Positions 43,819 through 52,741 of a stretch of DNA of 64,000 nt are shown in pieces. The translations under genes and the position numbers were made by a program. Numbering within the stretch: the stretch's first letter is position 1; every line of letters starts with the position of its first letter. The notes beneath the pieces are model-generated. The model saw only the letters and a program-made list of their open reading frames with translations, was not told where the DNA came from and made no database searches. The stretch spans positions 110,889 to 174,888 of the forward strand of contig JABWCP010000008.1 in the NCBI GenBank assembly GCA_013360215.1, written 5' to 3'. Source of the stretch: a bacterium. Lineage in GTDB: Bacteria; CLD3; SB21.

Positions 43819-44793
43819 TTATTTATTGCGTTGTATGTTATATTGAACAAATTTTTTGAGCGCTTGACGCGACGGGGAATCCGGAAAATAGTTGAGCGTC
43901 TGTATCGCGCGATCGGAATATTCCTGTAACCGTTTTTTGGCGTATTCGATGCCGCCGTAGTGTTCGGTAAAGGCAATGATCTGCTTGATATCGCCGGACG
44001 TTACGCTCTTTTTGATTTTTTTCAAAATCGCTTTGCTTTCACTTTTCGGCGCACGGCTAAAAGCGTAAATCAAAGGTAATGTGATTTTTTGTTCTTTAAG
44101 ATCACGGCCTTTGGTTTTGCCGATGATGGTTTGTTCTCCTTCAAAATCAAACAAATCGTCTTTGATCTGAAAGGCGACACCGATCAATTCGCCATATTCG
44201 TTCAACGCTTTGCGGTCTTCCGGCTTTTCCGTTGTCGTGATGGCCCCGAGTTCGCAGGCCGCGGCGATGAGAGCGCCCGTTTTATCGGATATCATCCGCA
44301 AATATGTCGGTTCGTCAATATCCAACTTCCTGCTTTTGTCTATCTGCATGAGCTCGCCTTCGCTGGCCCTTTTGGTAGCCACAGACAAAAGCATCATCGC
44401 GTCAAAACTTTTGATATCCACGATACTGATGAGCGCATTACCCAAAAGGTAATCCCCCATCAAGACGGCCATTTTATTTTTCCAAATAGCATTGATCGCC
44501 GGCAAACCGCGCCGCATATCCGCGCCGTCCACCACATCGTCATGGACCAGCGTGGCAGTATGTACAAGTTCGATGGTGATCGCCGCACGGTAACTGCGTT
44601 CCGTTACGGAACCGCCGCACATTTTACTACACAGCATGACCAAAACCGGGCGTAAGTTTTTTCCCCGAGAGGAAACGACATAACGCGCGATCGTGTCTAC
44701 GATCTTTATTTTGGAAGTCAGCTGTGTGCTGAATTTGGTTTTAAAAATTTCAAGCTCATCTTCGATCGGATCGAAGACATCGTCTAAAGTCAT
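43819..44793 (-). CDS. Long-chain polyprenyl diphosphate synthase (IspB/HepT-like)
   Basis: A 324-residue trans-isoprenyl synthase. The first aspartate-rich motif Asp85-Asp-x-x-Asp89 lies in Leu-Val-His-Asp-Asp-Val-Val-Asp-Gly-Ala-Asp-Met-Arg-Arg-Gly; the second, Asp212-Asp-x-x-Asp216, is in Gln-Ile-Lys-Asp-Asp-Leu-Phe-Asp. The small residues just before the first motif (Thr-Ala at -5 and -4 region) permit a long product, so an octaprenyl- or heptaprenyl-type quinone side chain is likely; exact length is not readable. It heads the eno operon and is divergent from the region upstream of the receiver/ATP-grasp gene. Confidence 0.92.
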   Translation of the reverse strand: MTLDDVFDPIEDELEIFKTKFSTQLTSKIKIVDTIARYVVSSRGKNLRPVLVMLCSKMCGGSVTERSYRAAITIELVHTATLVHDDVVDGADMRRGLPAINAIWKNKMAVLMGDYLLGNALISIVDIKSFDAMMLLSVATKRASEGELMQIDKSRKLDIDEPTYLRMISDKTGALIAAACELGAITTTEKPEDRKALNEYGELIGVAFQIKDDLFDFEGEQTIIGKTKGRDLKEQKITLPLIYAFSRAPKSESKAILKKIKKSVTSGDIKQIIAFTEHYGGIEYAKKRLQEYSDRAIQTLNYFPDSPSRQALKKFVQYNIQRNK

Positions 44794-44922
44794 GCCGAAG
44801 TCCGTAAAACTGAATCTTTATAAACTTGGGACAATGTAGGCGATTGCAATATGCAAATCAAGATGCGAACTGATATCCGATGAGTTGTTATTAAACGGTA
44901 TATTTACGACCCCTTTCCGTTT

Positions 44923-44976
44923 CTCTTTGCAACTCAGCGAAAGAGAATACGATCTCGCTAAGACGCAAAATCGCTA
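44923..44976. repeat. Dispersed intergenic repeat, copy 3
   Basis: CTCTTTGCAACTCAGCGA (44923-44940) is followed at 44953 by TCTCGCTAAGACGCAAAA. The two halves are the same arm types as in copies 1 and 2 but in opposite order, so the element is inverted relative to them. Confidence 0.65.
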
Positions 44977-45082
44977 AAACCTCATAATTGAATGCGAAGT
45001 GCTTTCGCTTGAAGCGTTGGTTTTAACTTGAGGATTGACCGGTATAAGGTCATTAATACAATCAAACGTTTCTGTTCCTTTA

Positions 45083-45137
45083 CTCTTTGCGACCCTGCGA
45101 GAGAGAATATGAACTCGTTATGCACTTAGTACGCAGA
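45083..45137. repeat. Dispersed intergenic repeat, copy 4
   Basis: CTCTTTGCGACCCTGCGAGAG (from 45083; 17 of it close to the arm consensus) followed by a weaker second half near 45114-45137. It lies 106 bases after copy 3 in the same orientation, so the two may be a duplicated pair. Confidence 0.55.
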
Positions 45138-45317
45138 AAAATATCAATGTTTTTGATTCCATTCGGGGAAACAATATTACACATAACCGATCTTGGACAC
45201 GATCTCATAACCTTTTTTTATTTTCTTTGTCTTCCATCTGCTTTTTTTTACATTTGGTGCGGTTGTAGTTCATTTTGTTTACATAAGGTTTTCACGCCGT
45301 ATTTTACGGTTTTATTT

Positions 45318-48300
45318 ATGCCGGAACAGCCTTCAACACAGCGCCGATTCGAAGAACTTTGGGCAGGCCGCGGTTACTCTACGCGCATCCAAAATTTTCA
45401 GGAACTCATGCGCTTTAAAGTGCGTGATATTCTGTTGATTTCCAGCTTGTACGATTCCTACATACTCGAAGAAGATGGTCGTTTATTTGAACTCATCCAG
45501 GAGGAATACCGCGGGCTCGATATGAATCAAGCGCCGGATATTATTCACGTATCCAATGGTACGGAGGCGATACGCATACTGGATCGCCAACACCGTTTTG
45601 ACCTCATCTTGATGACTTTGCATATCGAAGATATCCACGCTATCGCCCTTGCCAAAAAAATTCGTTCGCTTGGCCATGAAATGCCGATCATCGTTTTGGC
45701 TTACGATAATATCGAAACGCAGGAAGTAATGACCCATCGGGATGCCGATATTTTTGAAAATATTTTTATTTGGCAGGGCGACTACCGTCTTCTCATCGGC
45801 ATTATCAAATACATCGAAGATAAAATGAATTTTGCGCACGATTCGCGTGCGATCGGCGTTCAAGGCATCATTTTGGTCGAGGATAATGTGAAGTTTTATT
45901 CCTCGTATCTGCCGATCATTTATACCGAAATCCATCGTCAGTCGCAGCGATTGATCTCCGAAGGCATCAATCTCACGCATAAATTTTTGCGTATGCGCGC
46001 ACGTCCGAAAATTTTGTTATGCCATACCTACGAAGAAGCGTGGAAATATTACGAAGAGTATAATGAATATATACTCGGAATGATCTCCGACGTGGACTTT
46101 CCGCGTAATGGCACCGTCGAATCCAAAGTCGGATTACTGCTCGCACGGACGATACGCGAAAAACAGTCGGATATCCCCATACTTTTGCAATCCAACGAAT
46201 CTTCGTATAGCGAAGAAGCCCGTGAGATCGGCGCCGCTTTTGTTCTCAAAGATTCTCCCGTTTTGCTTCAGGAACTCAGCGATTTCATGAAACAAAATTT
46301 CAGCTTCGGCGATTTTGTGTTTCGCTTGGAAGACGGTTCCGAAGCCGGCCGCGCATCGGATCTGAGTTCGCTCGAAGAAACACTGCATAGCGTGCCCGCT
46401 GAAAGCGTTCAATATCACGGCGAACGCAATCACTTTTCCAACTGGCTCAAAGCCCGCACTGAATTTTGGCTCGCCCATAAGTTAAAACCGAAAAAAGTTA
46501 CGGACTATGCTACCGTCGAAGATATTCGCCAGCATGTCATCAAAGTACTCAAAGATTACCGCGAAATTCGTCAACGCGCCAACATTACCGATTTCAGCAA
46601 AGACACTTTCGATCCGGAAAGCAGTTTTGCCCGCATCGGCGGCGGTTCGCTCGGCGGTAAAGCGCGCGGTCTCGGTTTCGTCAAAACATTGCTCAATAAT
46701 TACAACATGCGTTATGCTTTTGAAGGCGCTAAAATATTTGTCCCGGCCGCCGTGGCGATCGGTACCAGTGTCTTCGATCAGTTTTTGGAGCAAAATAATT
46801 TGCGTGAGTTGGCGTTAAATTCGACCGATGATCGTGAAATTGCCGATTCCTTTCATTCGGCTTCTTATTTTCCGCCCGAAGTGATAACGCAATTACGCGA
46901 ATTTTTGGAAATGGTGAGCGTTCCGCTCGCCGTGCGCTCTTCCAGTTTGCTCGAGGATTCGCAATATCATCCTTTTGCGGGCGTGTACGAAACCTACATG
47001 ATCCCCAACAATCACGCCGATACTGAGACGCGACTCCAGGAGCTGCTCACGACGATCAAAAAAGTGTATGCTTCGACTTTTTACAAAGCGACTAAAGATT
47101 ATATCAAACAAACCGCCTACCGCCTTGAAGAAGAAAAAATGGCGGTGATTATTATGCGAACTGTCGGTGCTGCACACGATAATCGGTTTTATCCGGATTT
47201 CTCCGGCGTGGCGAAGTCTTATAATTTTTACCCGATGCCGCCACAGACCGCTAAAGATGGAATTGCATCCATAGCACTGGGACTCGGTAAAACTATCGTG
47301 GACGGAGGCAACACCGTTCGTTTTTGCCCCAAATATCCAAAACATTTGATCCAACAATTTTCCACCAAAGAAGCGCTTAAAACCAGCCAGACCGAATTTT
47401 ACGCTATGAAGCTCGGCGCTACGGAAGTGGACTTGTATCGTGACACCAAAGATCGCTTGATTGAGAAGTTTACGTTGGATACGGCTGAAAAAGACGGGTC
47501 ATTACGTTTTTCAGGTTCGACCTATTCTATTGAAAATGACGCGGTGTACGACGGCATTTCCCGCGCCGGTATGCGTATTGTTACGTTCGCGCCGATTTTA
47601 AAAAATAAAATGTTTCCACTGCCTGAAATCCTGGACTTGCTTTTGGAGCTTGGAAAGTGGGGTATGGGTTCGGAAATCGAAATGGAGTTTGCCGTAAATA
47701 TGTCCACTCCGCCCGGTAAGCCGCGCGAATTTGGCGTGCTGCAAATGCGTCCGTTGGTTTTGCGTTTGGAAAATGACGCCCTGGATGTGACACCGTACCG
47801 GCGGGAAGAAATGATTTGTGAAAGTACGCAAGTGCTGGGTAACGGCGTTATTGATTCGATCCGCGATATTTTGGTCGTGGATTATGATCGTTTTGATCGC
47901 GCCCGCAGCAAAGAGGTCGCGTTGGAAATCGCTCAGCTCAATGAAAAATTAGTTCGCGAAGGCAAGCCTTATGCATTGATCGGCGTGGGGCGCTGGGGCA
48001 GTTTGGATCACTGGCTGGGCATACCCGTACGATGGGATCAGATCAATGGCGCCCGAGCGATCGTCGAATCCAGTTTTCGCGATTTTGATGTGGATCCGTC
48101 GCAAGGTTCGCATTTTTTTCAAAACATCACCAGCTTTCAAGTCGGCTACTTCACTGTCCCTCATCATGCGGCCTCCAGCTTTGTAGATTGGGCTTGGCTA
48201 TCCGCGCAAAAAGCAGAAGAAGAACTAAATTTTACACGGCATTTGTCGTTTGAAAATCCTATCGTAGCGGTGATCAACGGACATGATGGAAAAGGGGTTT

Positions 48301-48347
48301 TACTGAAACCGAAACCTCCATCGAAAGAAAGTGCGGTGTCTTTATGA
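45318..48347 (+). CDS. Receiver-receiver-PEP/pyruvate-binding (PPDK N-terminal ATP-grasp) fusion protein
   Basis: From the ATG at 45318 the product has 1009 residues. Residues about 30-160 are a first receiver-like domain in which the phospho-acceptor Asp is replaced by Thr100 (Leu-Ile-Leu-Met-Thr-Leu). Residues about 175-350 are a second receiver, with Val-Glu-Asp-Asn, Asp258 in Ile-Ser-Asp-Val-Asp-Phe-Pro and a Lys near the end, so it looks functional. From about 430 the PEP/pyruvate-binding domain of PEP synthase and pyruvate phosphate dikinase follows: Gly-Gly-Gly-Ser-Leu-Gly-Gly-Lys-Ala-Arg-Gly (441-451) and Arg-Ser-Ser at 540-542 in the Glu-Asp ... Phe-Ala-Gly motif. The phosphohistidine and PEP-barrel domains of true PEP synthase are absent. 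Similar proteins occur in FCB genomes without known role. The TGA stop overlaps the start of the next kinase gene (ATGA). Confidence 0.85.
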   Translation: MPEQPSTQRRFEELWAGRGYSTRIQNFQELMRFKVRDILLISSLYDSYILEEDGRLFELIQEEYRGLDMNQAPDIIHVSNGTEAIRILDRQHRFDLILMTLHIEDIHAIALAKKIRSLGHEMPIIVLAYDNIETQEVMTHRDADIFENIFIWQGDYRLLIGIIKYIEDKMNFAHDSRAIGVQGIILVEDNVKFYSSYLPIIYTEIHRQSQRLISEGINLTHKFLRMRARPKILLCHTYEEAWKYYEEYNEYILGMISDVDFPRNGTVESKVGLLLARTIREKQSDIPILLQSNESSYSEEAREIGAAFVLKDSPVLLQELSDFMKQNFSFGDFVFRLEDGSEAGRASDLSSLEETLHSVPAESVQYHGERNHFSNWLKARTEFWLAHKLKPKKVTDYATVEDIRQHVIKVLKDYREIRQRANITDFSKDTFDPESSFARIGGGSLGGKARGLGFVKTLLNNYNMRYAFEGAKIFVPAAVAIGTSVFDQFLEQNNLRELALNSTDDREIADSFHSASYFPPEVITQLREFLEMVSVPLAVRSSSLLEDSQYHPFAGVYETYMIPNNHADTETRLQELLTTIKKVYASTFYKATKDYIKQTAYRLEEEKMAVIIMRTVGAAHDNRFYPDFSGVAKSYNFYPMPPQTAKDGIASIALGLGKTIVDGGNTVRFCPKYPKHLIQQFSTKEALKTSQTEFYAMKLGATEVDLYRDTKDRLIEKFTLDTAEKDGSLRFSGSTYSIENDAVYDGISRAGMRIVTFAPILKNKMFPLPEILDLLLELGKWGMGSEIEMEFAVNMSTPPGKPREFGVLQMRPLVLRLENDALDVTPYRREEMICESTQVLGNGVIDSIRDILVVDYDRFDRARSKEVALEIAQLNEKLVREGKPYALIGVGRWGSLDHWLGIPVRWDQINGARAIVESSFRDFDVDPSQGSHFFQNITSFQVGYFTVPHHAASSFVDWAWLSAQKAEEELNFTRHLSFENPIVAVINGHDGKGVLLKPKPPSKESAVSL

Positions 48348-50611
48348 ACACGCAATCGCTTGAGTTTGTTCAAAAAACAAAGCAGGAATTGAACTGCAAA
48401 ATCATTCGCACGATGTTGAATTATGCGCTCGAAAAAGCAGGGCCTGATGCCGAACGCAAGCTGATCGAACGCATGGGGCTGACACGCGAGTATTTGCAAA
48501 ATGAAAATAATTGGGTTTCGTTTGACGTTTATACGCATGCCTGCGAGGCTATGAAAACGATTTTCAACGATGACCGCATTATGTACCGCGTCGGGATTTA
48601 TTCATTTTCCAATCTTGAAAACTTCGGCGCTATCGCCAAAATGGCTGTCTATCTTCTCAAACCGGAAAGCATATACCGGCGAACGGCCGAAGTCGCTAAC
48701 CAGGCTGTCAAATTCGGCACATACCGAGTGGTCGAAATTGAAAGCAATCGCCTTCTGTTAGAATTCAAAAATCGCGAGGGTTATAAATTTCATCAACATA
48801 ATTGCGATTATCGCCTGGGTGTTTTTGCAGGGATACCACAACTTTTCGGATTGCCTATCGCACGTCATCGTAGCATTCAATGTGTTTCCGATGGTGCGGA
48901 TCGGTGTTTATACGAGTTCCGCTGGTTATCGCGTACATGGGAAATATTCGGTCGGCATGCACGAATCGGCCTTGTTATGGGTATTTTATTTGCCCTCGTT
49001 TTGACGGTTCTTAACCGATTTACTTTTTCGCATTTTAGCCAACCGGCTTTATTGATCAGCGGTGCGGCCGTTCTGTATCTGATCGGTATCATACTCGATA
49101 TGAAACATACGGCACAGTACAGTGCGTTTATTAATTCAGGCAAATCCGATGAGATCGAAGAAGCGATGGCGTTTGCTAATCAAAAATACCAGGAAGCGGC
49201 CGACAACATAACCAAGCTTCAAGCGATCATCGAAGGCAATGCCGTACTTCAATCGAAGCTGATTAAATCCGAGTTGGTCGAAATCGTTCTTGAGATCATA
49301 AAACACAATCTCGGTTATGATCGCGCCATGATTCTCTTTAAAAATAATACGCAGCCTTTGTTGGATTCGCCTAAACTCATCGGCAACCTCAGTCCGGAGA
49401 TGGAGCAAGCACTGCTTAATTATAAAATCAACCTTACGGACGAAACCGCCATCAATACCCGAGTTTTTTATAGCGGCGAATCTGCACTAATCACGGATAT
49501 GTCCGATGTGAAAAACAATACCGAAATGAAAGCGGTCCAATTGTCCGGTACAAAATCATTTGTCATTTTACCATTTAAAATCGGTTCGCGTGTGGTCGGA
49601 ACATTGACGGTTGATAAAATCAGTTCACCGAAAATCATGACACGCGAAGATGTGCGTATTCTCAATACACTCCTCAATATGTTATCCGTCGCTTTGGAAA
49701 ACGCCGAACTGTATCAGGATTTGGAAGCCCGCGTTCGTGAACGTACAGCCCAACTCAACGAAACCAACAAAAAATTGGAATCGGCTTACGATGAACTCAA
49801 ACAAGCTCAGGCGCAATTATTACACAATGAAAAAATGGCGAGCCTTGGTAAATTGGTAGCCGGTATCGCGCACGAAATGAATAACCCTGCCGGCATACTT
49901 TCCGGATATATCGAACTCATGGAACTGCATGCCAATCGCCTACGCAAAGATCTGGAAATTTTGGACCAATTCAGTGCGGCGCATGAAGATATTGCCGGTA
50001 CCATACAACATATTGAGAAGAACATTCTTGAAATTACCGATTCGATCGAGCCGTGCAAACGCTCTGTCTGGCGTATCAAGAGCATCATTCAGGATTTACG
50101 CAATTTTTCCCGTTTGGACGAAAACGAACTTATGCCTGCCAACATCAACGAAGGCCTTGAGAATACGCTTAAGTTTTTTAAAAGCCAGGCCGAAGGACGC
50201 ATTCGCATCATTACGCATTTCAATCCCATCCCTCAGGTCACTTGTTTCCCCGGTCATCTCAATCAAGTGTTCAGCAATGTTATTTCAAACGCTATCGAAG
50301 CAATAGATGGAGCCGGCACGATCGAAGTACACACTTCTAAAAGCGAACCGACATCGGATGTGCCGACAGATCATATCGTCGTCAAAATCAAAGATTCGGG
50401 ACACGGCATTCCGGCGGAAATTCAGGGTAAAATCTTTGATCCATTTTTTACCACCAAAGATATCGGCGCAGGCAAAGGATTAGGTTTATCGATTGCTTAT
50501 GGTATCATCAAACAACACAGCGGAAGCATCTCCGCCGAAAGTGAACAAGATCAAGGTGCGTGTATTACAATTCGCATTCCGATAGAATATGGCTATGAAA
50601 GAAAAGGGTAA
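48344..50611 (+). CDS. Membrane sensor histidine kinase with N-terminal Cys/His sensor and GAF domain
   Basis: A 755-residue kinase. The N-terminal domain (about 1-195) is not a known sensor to me. It ends in a cluster with His150, His152, Cys154, Cys180 and Cys188, and the Cys-Val-Ser-Asp-Gly-Ala-Asp-Arg-Cys-Leu-Tyr-Glu-Phe part recalls the 4VR/V4R type. Two membrane helices (about 206-226 and 234-252) follow, then a GAF-like domain (about 300-460) and a coiled coil. HisKA has His510 in Gly-Ile-Ala-His-Glu-Met-Asn-Asn-Pro, and the ATPase has Asp-Ser-Gly-His-Gly-Ile and Gly-Leu-Gly-Leu-Ser. The ATGA overlap with the receiver/ATP-grasp gene makes that protein the likely phosphotransfer partner. 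Confidence 0.88.
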   Translation: MNTQSLEFVQKTKQELNCKIIRTMLNYALEKAGPDAERKLIERMGLTREYLQNENNWVSFDVYTHACEAMKTIFNDDRIMYRVGIYSFSNLENFGAIAKMAVYLLKPESIYRRTAEVANQAVKFGTYRVVEIESNRLLLEFKNREGYKFHQHNCDYRLGVFAGIPQLFGLPIARHRSIQCVSDGADRCLYEFRWLSRTWEIFGRHARIGLVMGILFALVLTVLNRFTFSHFSQPALLISGAAVLYLIGIILDMKHTAQYSAFINSGKSDEIEEAMAFANQKYQEAADNITKLQAIIEGNAVLQSKLIKSELVEIVLEIIKHNLGYDRAMILFKNNTQPLLDSPKLIGNLSPEMEQALLNYKINLTDETAINTRVFYSGESALITDMSDVKNNTEMKAVQLSGTKSFVILPFKIGSRVVGTLTVDKISSPKIMTREDVRILNTLLNMLSVALENAELYQDLEARVRERTAQLNETNKKLESAYDELKQAQAQLLHNEKMASLGKLVAGIAHEMNNPAGILSGYIELMELHANRLRKDLEILDQFSAAHEDIAGTIQHIEKNILEITDSIEPCKRSVWRIKSIIQDLRNFSRLDENELMPANINEGLENTLKFFKSQAEGRIRIITHFNPIPQVTCFPGHLNQVFSNVISNAIEAIDGAGTIEVHTSKSEPTSDVPTDHIVVKIKDSGHGIPAEIQGKIFDPFFTTKDIGAGKGLGLSIAYGIIKQHSGSISAESEQDQGACITIRIPIEYGYERKG

Positions 50612-50616
50612 ACCGT

Positions 50617-50952
50617 ATGAGCAGTGATCGCGTGATCGAAATAAATACTGATAGCGTGGCATGGGAATCATCCGACAGCAAAGGCGTTTTTTATAAATCT
50701 CTACGCTATGATAAGGAAACCAAAGCCGGGGCGGTTTTGATTCGTATGGAACCGGGATCCGATTATCCTGAGCATGAGCATACACGCGGTGAAGACTTTA
50801 TCGTATTAGATGGCGAATTGATCATCGGGAATAAAACATTCCCCGCACAGAGTTACGTATACAGTCCGCCGCAATCCGTGCACCACCCGCGCACCGAAAA
50901 AGGATGTACTCTTTTTGCCGTATTTCACGGTAAAATCATCAACCTCAAATAA
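50617..50952 (+). CDS. Cupin-domain protein (ChrR-like)
   Basis: A 111-residue single cupin. The first metal motif is Pro-Glu-His-Glu-His-Thr-Arg-Gly-Glu-Asp (about 49-58), with Phe-Ile-Val-Leu-Asp-Gly-Glu-Leu next. The second motif has Tyr-Ser-Pro-Pro-Gln-Ser-Val-His-His-Pro. The pattern is like the cupin of ChrR-type anti-sigma factors or related oxygen/metal sensors, but no zinc anti-sigma domain is fused. It starts six bases after the histidine kinase stop, so it belongs to that operon. The ligand or reaction is unknown. Confidence 0.82.
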   Translation: MSSDRVIEINTDSVAWESSDSKGVFYKSLRYDKETKAGAVLIRMEPGSDYPEHEHTRGEDFIVLDGELIIGNKTFPAQSYVYSPPQSVHHPRTEKGCTLFAVFHGKIINLK

Positions 50953-50958
50953 CCTCCC

Positions 50959-51906
50959 ATGATCGCTGTACATCTGGCTTTGTTTTTTGTGTCGCTTGTT
51001 TTCGGCGTCAATGCGGTGACTTCCAAATACGCTATGCGCGAAATTCACCCGATGGCTTTGGTGTTTATTCGCATCATAAGCGCCGCCGCGATTCTCTACA
51101 TCATACAACGGCTTTGGATCAAAGAGAAAATTCAAACGCGCAGGGATTATTTTTTACTGGCGGGATACAGTACCGTCGGTATCGTGATCAATCAGGTACT
51201 TTTTCTTAAAGGGCTTGCCTTAACAACAGCCATCAATGCGACCGTACTGATCACGACCATGCCCGCCGCAACGATCGGTATCGCCATACTTCTGCGCAAA
51301 GAACCTCCGAGCTTCCGAAAAATTATCGGCTCGATGATTTCCTTTAGCGGCGTTATCCTGTTACTCGGCAGCGAACGTATAGACTTCAGCAACGATTATT
51401 TTGTCGGTAATCTGCTCGTTTTCCTCAACGGCATCTCGTACAGTTTTTATTTGGTTATTTCACGGGATCTTTTGAAGCGTTATCACCCGTCGACCGTAAC
51501 AACGTGGATATTTGTTTTTGGTGCTGTCGGTGTTTTCCCGTTTGGCATCGGCGAAATATCGCGCCTTGATTGGGCGTCCGTCAGCTTCACGGCATGGGCG
51601 TGCGTGGCGTTTTTGATTATTTTTTCTTCCGTGATCGTGTACTTTATCAACAATTGGGCACTGCGCAAAACATCGTCATCGGTTGTCGCTGTATATATTT
51701 ATGTCCAACCGATTGTTGCGACGTTGATTTCAACCCAAATGATGGGTGAAATCCTACGCATGGAAACAGTAATCGCTGCGTTGTTGATTTTTAGCGGCGT
51801 ATTTATTGTCACGCTTAAAATGCGAGAAGAAATGAAAAAAGAAAAAAGTAACGACAACAAAGAAATAGATCTCGTCAAAGAATCCATGATCATGAAAGAA
51901 GATTGA
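50959..51906 (+). CDS. EamA/DMT-superfamily transporter
   Basis: A 315-residue protein with ten predicted membrane helices in two EamA repeats (about 1-137 and 148-285). The first repeat has Phe-Gly-Val-Asn-Ala-Val-Thr-Ser-Lys-Tyr-Ala and the second ends with Leu-Arg-Lys-Thr-Ser-Ser-Ser-Val-Val-Ala-Val-Tyr-Ile-Tyr-Val-Gln-Pro, the typical EamA end. A charged cytoplasmic tail follows. Members export or import metabolites such as amino acids; the substrate cannot be told. It lies seven bases after the cupin gene and is probably the last gene of the kinase operon. Confidence 0.9.
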   Translation: MIAVHLALFFVSLVFGVNAVTSKYAMREIHPMALVFIRIISAAAILYIIQRLWIKEKIQTRRDYFLLAGYSTVGIVINQVLFLKGLALTTAINATVLITTMPAATIGIAILLRKEPPSFRKIIGSMISFSGVILLLGSERIDFSNDYFVGNLLVFLNGISYSFYLVISRDLLKRYHPSTVTTWIFVFGAVGVFPFGIGEISRLDWASVSFTAWACVAFLIIFSSVIVYFINNWALRKTSSSVVAVYIYVQPIVATLISTQMMGEILRMETVIAALLIFSGVFIVTLKMREEMKKEKSNDNKEIDLVKESMIMKED

Positions 51907-52045
51907 TTTCTATAGACTCATTCACGCTATCACTTACCTAACGCACCGCTTACTACTAAATATATATCACATCGTTTCTTACCGAACACTCTGCTACCCT
52001 ATCATAGCCTATCAAAATACTTCGACCATATTGAAAAAAAACAGC

Positions 52046-52074
52046 TTGACTCTTCAATTGTATTTTGTTTTATT
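52046..52074 (+). promoter_or_regulatory. Promoter of the membrane protein / regulator / VanZ / CreD-like operon
   Basis: TTGACT (52046-52051) and TTTATT (52069-52074) are spaced by 17 bases, a strong sigma-70-like pair. The expected start site lies within the following palindrome. The first gene begins at 52119. Confidence 0.7.
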
Positions 52075-52076
52075 AA

Positions 52077-52088
52077 CAAAGTACTTTG
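52077..52088. promoter_or_regulatory. Palindromic operator CAAAGTACTTTG
   Basis: A perfect 12-bp palindrome lies three bases after the -10 hexamer; a further half-site, CAAAG, follows at 52094-52098. Binding here would block transcription. The operon encodes a winged-helix regulator, so autoregulation is the natural guess. Confidence 0.6.
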
Positions 52089-52118
52089 CATCACAAAGTT
52101 AATAAATAAGGTTTTACA

Positions 52119-52727
52119 ATGAATAAATCCAACGCAAAAGAACAACTTGATTACATCCAGACCGTATTGGATCGGGCCACTGTTTATACCAATATCTCAG
52201 GCTGGTCAGCCATTTCGGTAGGCATTTTGGGCACGATCGCAGGCTTTTACTCGGAATGGGCGCTCAAAGGATCGCTGGACTACCAAACTTATATCGCATC
52301 GTTGGTTGGGTGTTGGAGTTTTTGTTTTATCGCTTCGATCGCATTAGCTGTATTTTTTTCAGCCCGACGCGCAAAGCGTATGAATGAAAAAATCTGGGTC
52401 GAACCGATCAAACAAGCCGTACGGCATTTTTCAGTATTCGTTTTTATCGGCGGCGTGCAAACTGCGGCTTGTACATTCTATCATGCATATTATTTGATCC
52501 CGTCGGTTTGGATGCTCTGCTACGGAGGCGGCATCATTGTCGGCGGATTGTATTCCGTCAAAGAAATTCGAATCCTCGGATTATTTTTCCTAGCCGCCGG
52601 AAGTATTGCTCTTTTTTCACCGGTTTGGAATCAAATCGCATTGATGAGCACCTTCGGTTTCGGTCATATTATTCTGGGACTGATCATTCTGAAAAAGTAT
52701 AACCAACCGTTACCGCACAAGTCTTAG
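52119..52727 (+). CDS. Six-helix membrane protein of the regulator/VanZ/CreD operon
   Basis: A 202-residue protein with about six hydrophobic helices. A short amphipathic N-terminus (Ala-Lys-Glu-Gln-Leu-Asp-Tyr-Ile-Gln-Thr-Val-Leu-Asp-Arg-Ala) is followed by Gly-Trp-Ser-Ala-Ile-Ser-Val-Gly, a pattern seen in proteins encoded beside winged-helix regulators in FCB genomes. No enzymatic motif is visible. AAGG lies eleven bases before the ATG. It is the first gene after the promoter and operator, and its product is probably the envelope part of a small regulated module. Confidence 0.7.
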   Translation: MNKSNAKEQLDYIQTVLDRATVYTNISGWSAISVGILGTIAGFYSEWALKGSLDYQTYIASLVGCWSFCFIASIALAVFFSARRAKRMNEKIWVEPIKQAVRHFSVFVFIGGVQTAACTFYHAYYLIPSVWMLCYGGGIIVGGLYSVKEIRILGLFFLAAGSIALFSPVWNQIALMSTFGFGHIILGLIILKKYNQPLPHKS

Positions 52728-52741
52728 CGACGAAACACTTT

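Larger units (their letters stand above)
44794..45317. other. Intergenic region with two repeat copies
   Basis: A 524-base divergent gap between the polyprenyl synthase gene and the receiver/ATP-grasp gene. It has two copies of the dispersed repeat (listed separately). The frame of the downstream gene is open back to 45087, but that part crosses the repeat and translates to a hydrophobic sequence without likeness to the family, so the ATG at 45318 is used. No promoter could be fixed with confidence. Confidence 0.5.

Noticed and set aside
45087..45317. Upstream extension of the receiver/ATP-grasp gene (77 codons, hydrophobic)
   Set aside because: It begins at a TTG inside a repeat copy and is not family-like; the ATG at 45318 directly precedes the conserved part.
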